Assembly (NCBI GenBank): GCA_002333095.1
Contig: DDBK01000129.1
Span: 8,952 to 15,035, forward strand
Reading direction: 5' to 3'
Origin: Cellvibrionales bacterium UBA2034
GTDB taxonomy: Bacteria > Pseudomonadota > Gammaproteobacteria > Pseudomonadales > UBA7239
Length of the DNA stretch: 6,084 bases
The notes beneath the pieces are model-generated. The model saw only the letters and a program-made list of their open reading frames with translations, was not told where the DNA came from and did not search any database. Positions 6,028-6,084 of this stretch are shown here, in pieces. The stretch's first letter is position 1. Each line of letters opens with the position of its first letter. The translations under genes and the position numbers were made by a program.

Positions 6028-6084
6028 AAAATAAAAACAGACCGAAGTGAATAAAAAATTCATACTTATGTCTGTTTTTATTTT
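6007..6084 (+). terminator. Triple-arm hairpin region with terminator-like end
   Basis: Three related arms occur: CTGTTTTTATT (6007-6017), its reverse complement AATAAAAACAG (6030-6040), and CTGTTTTTATT again (6072-6082). The middle arm can pair with either neighbour, not both. The pairing 6030-6042 with 6070-6082 gives 13 bp; an inner stem adds AAGT and GAAT against ATTC and ACTT with small irregularities, and the stem ends in a T-rich tract. It is best read as the terminator for 5644-6027. The window stops here, so what follows is unknown. Confidence 0.6.

Noticed and set aside
5612..6084. A suppressor glycine tRNA with anticodon UCA
   Set aside because: I looked for a cloverleaf with a TTC loop and CCA-type end and saw none.
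1..6084. CRISPR array, rRNA, transposase or integrase
   Set aside because: No regularly spaced repeats, no rRNA-like sequence and no DDE or recombinase motifs were found in either strand.

Overview
The window appears to join DNA from at least two kinds of bacteria. From position 1 to about 3650 it looks proteobacterial, probably gammaproteobacterial: moderate GC, Shine-Dalgarno sites, sigma-70-like promoters, TGA used as a stop, and a PNPase body resembling gammaproteobacterial PNPases. From about 4600 to the end it is AT-rich and reads as long proteins only if TGA is sense. The best case is a 313-residue lipoprotein gene (4670-5611) with 12 in-frame TGA codons and no TAA or TAG before its terminal TAG. 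One TGA supplies the residue before the lipobox cysteine, where glycine fits and tryptophan does not. This is the signature of genetic code 25 (UGA = Gly), known from Gracilibacteria (BD1-5) and Absconditabacteria (SR1).

Layout, left to right. Minus strand: the N-terminal 85 residues of a cyclic-nucleotide-binding-domain protein running off the left edge (1-257); a rho-independent terminator (363-395); two tandem paralogous secreted proteins of unknown function (413-1015 and 1076-1666), the upstream one with a good promoter and a palindrome in its spacer; a long hairpin (1752-1794); then the PNPase gene (1797-3974). Two promoters point away from each other around 3998-4070. Plus strand: a small membrane protein (4155-4520), two hairpin terminators (4537-4562 and 4584-4626), the recoded lipoprotein gene, a REP-like element (about 5613-5637), a second, less certain recoded frame (5644-6027), and a set of three mutually complementary arms at the right edge.

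The PNPase gene is itself a mosaic. Residues 1 to about 102 look like the Patescibacteria/CPR type, while residues from about 117 onward look gammaproteobacterial. The switch falls inside the highly conserved stretch at residues 103-116 (3627-3668). No rpsO lies upstream, although it usually precedes pnp in proteobacteria. The most economical reading is a metagenomic assembly chimera at a conserved k-mer. A real recombination is possible but needs read-level evidence. The middle part (3670-4600) contains no convincing sense TGA, so whether it belongs with the recoded part is open.

No tRNA, rRNA, CRISPR array or transposase was seen. The left genes do not form an obvious pathway. PNPase is RNA turnover, the two exported proteins are orphan paralogs, and the recoded lipoprotein is a surface protein of unknown role.
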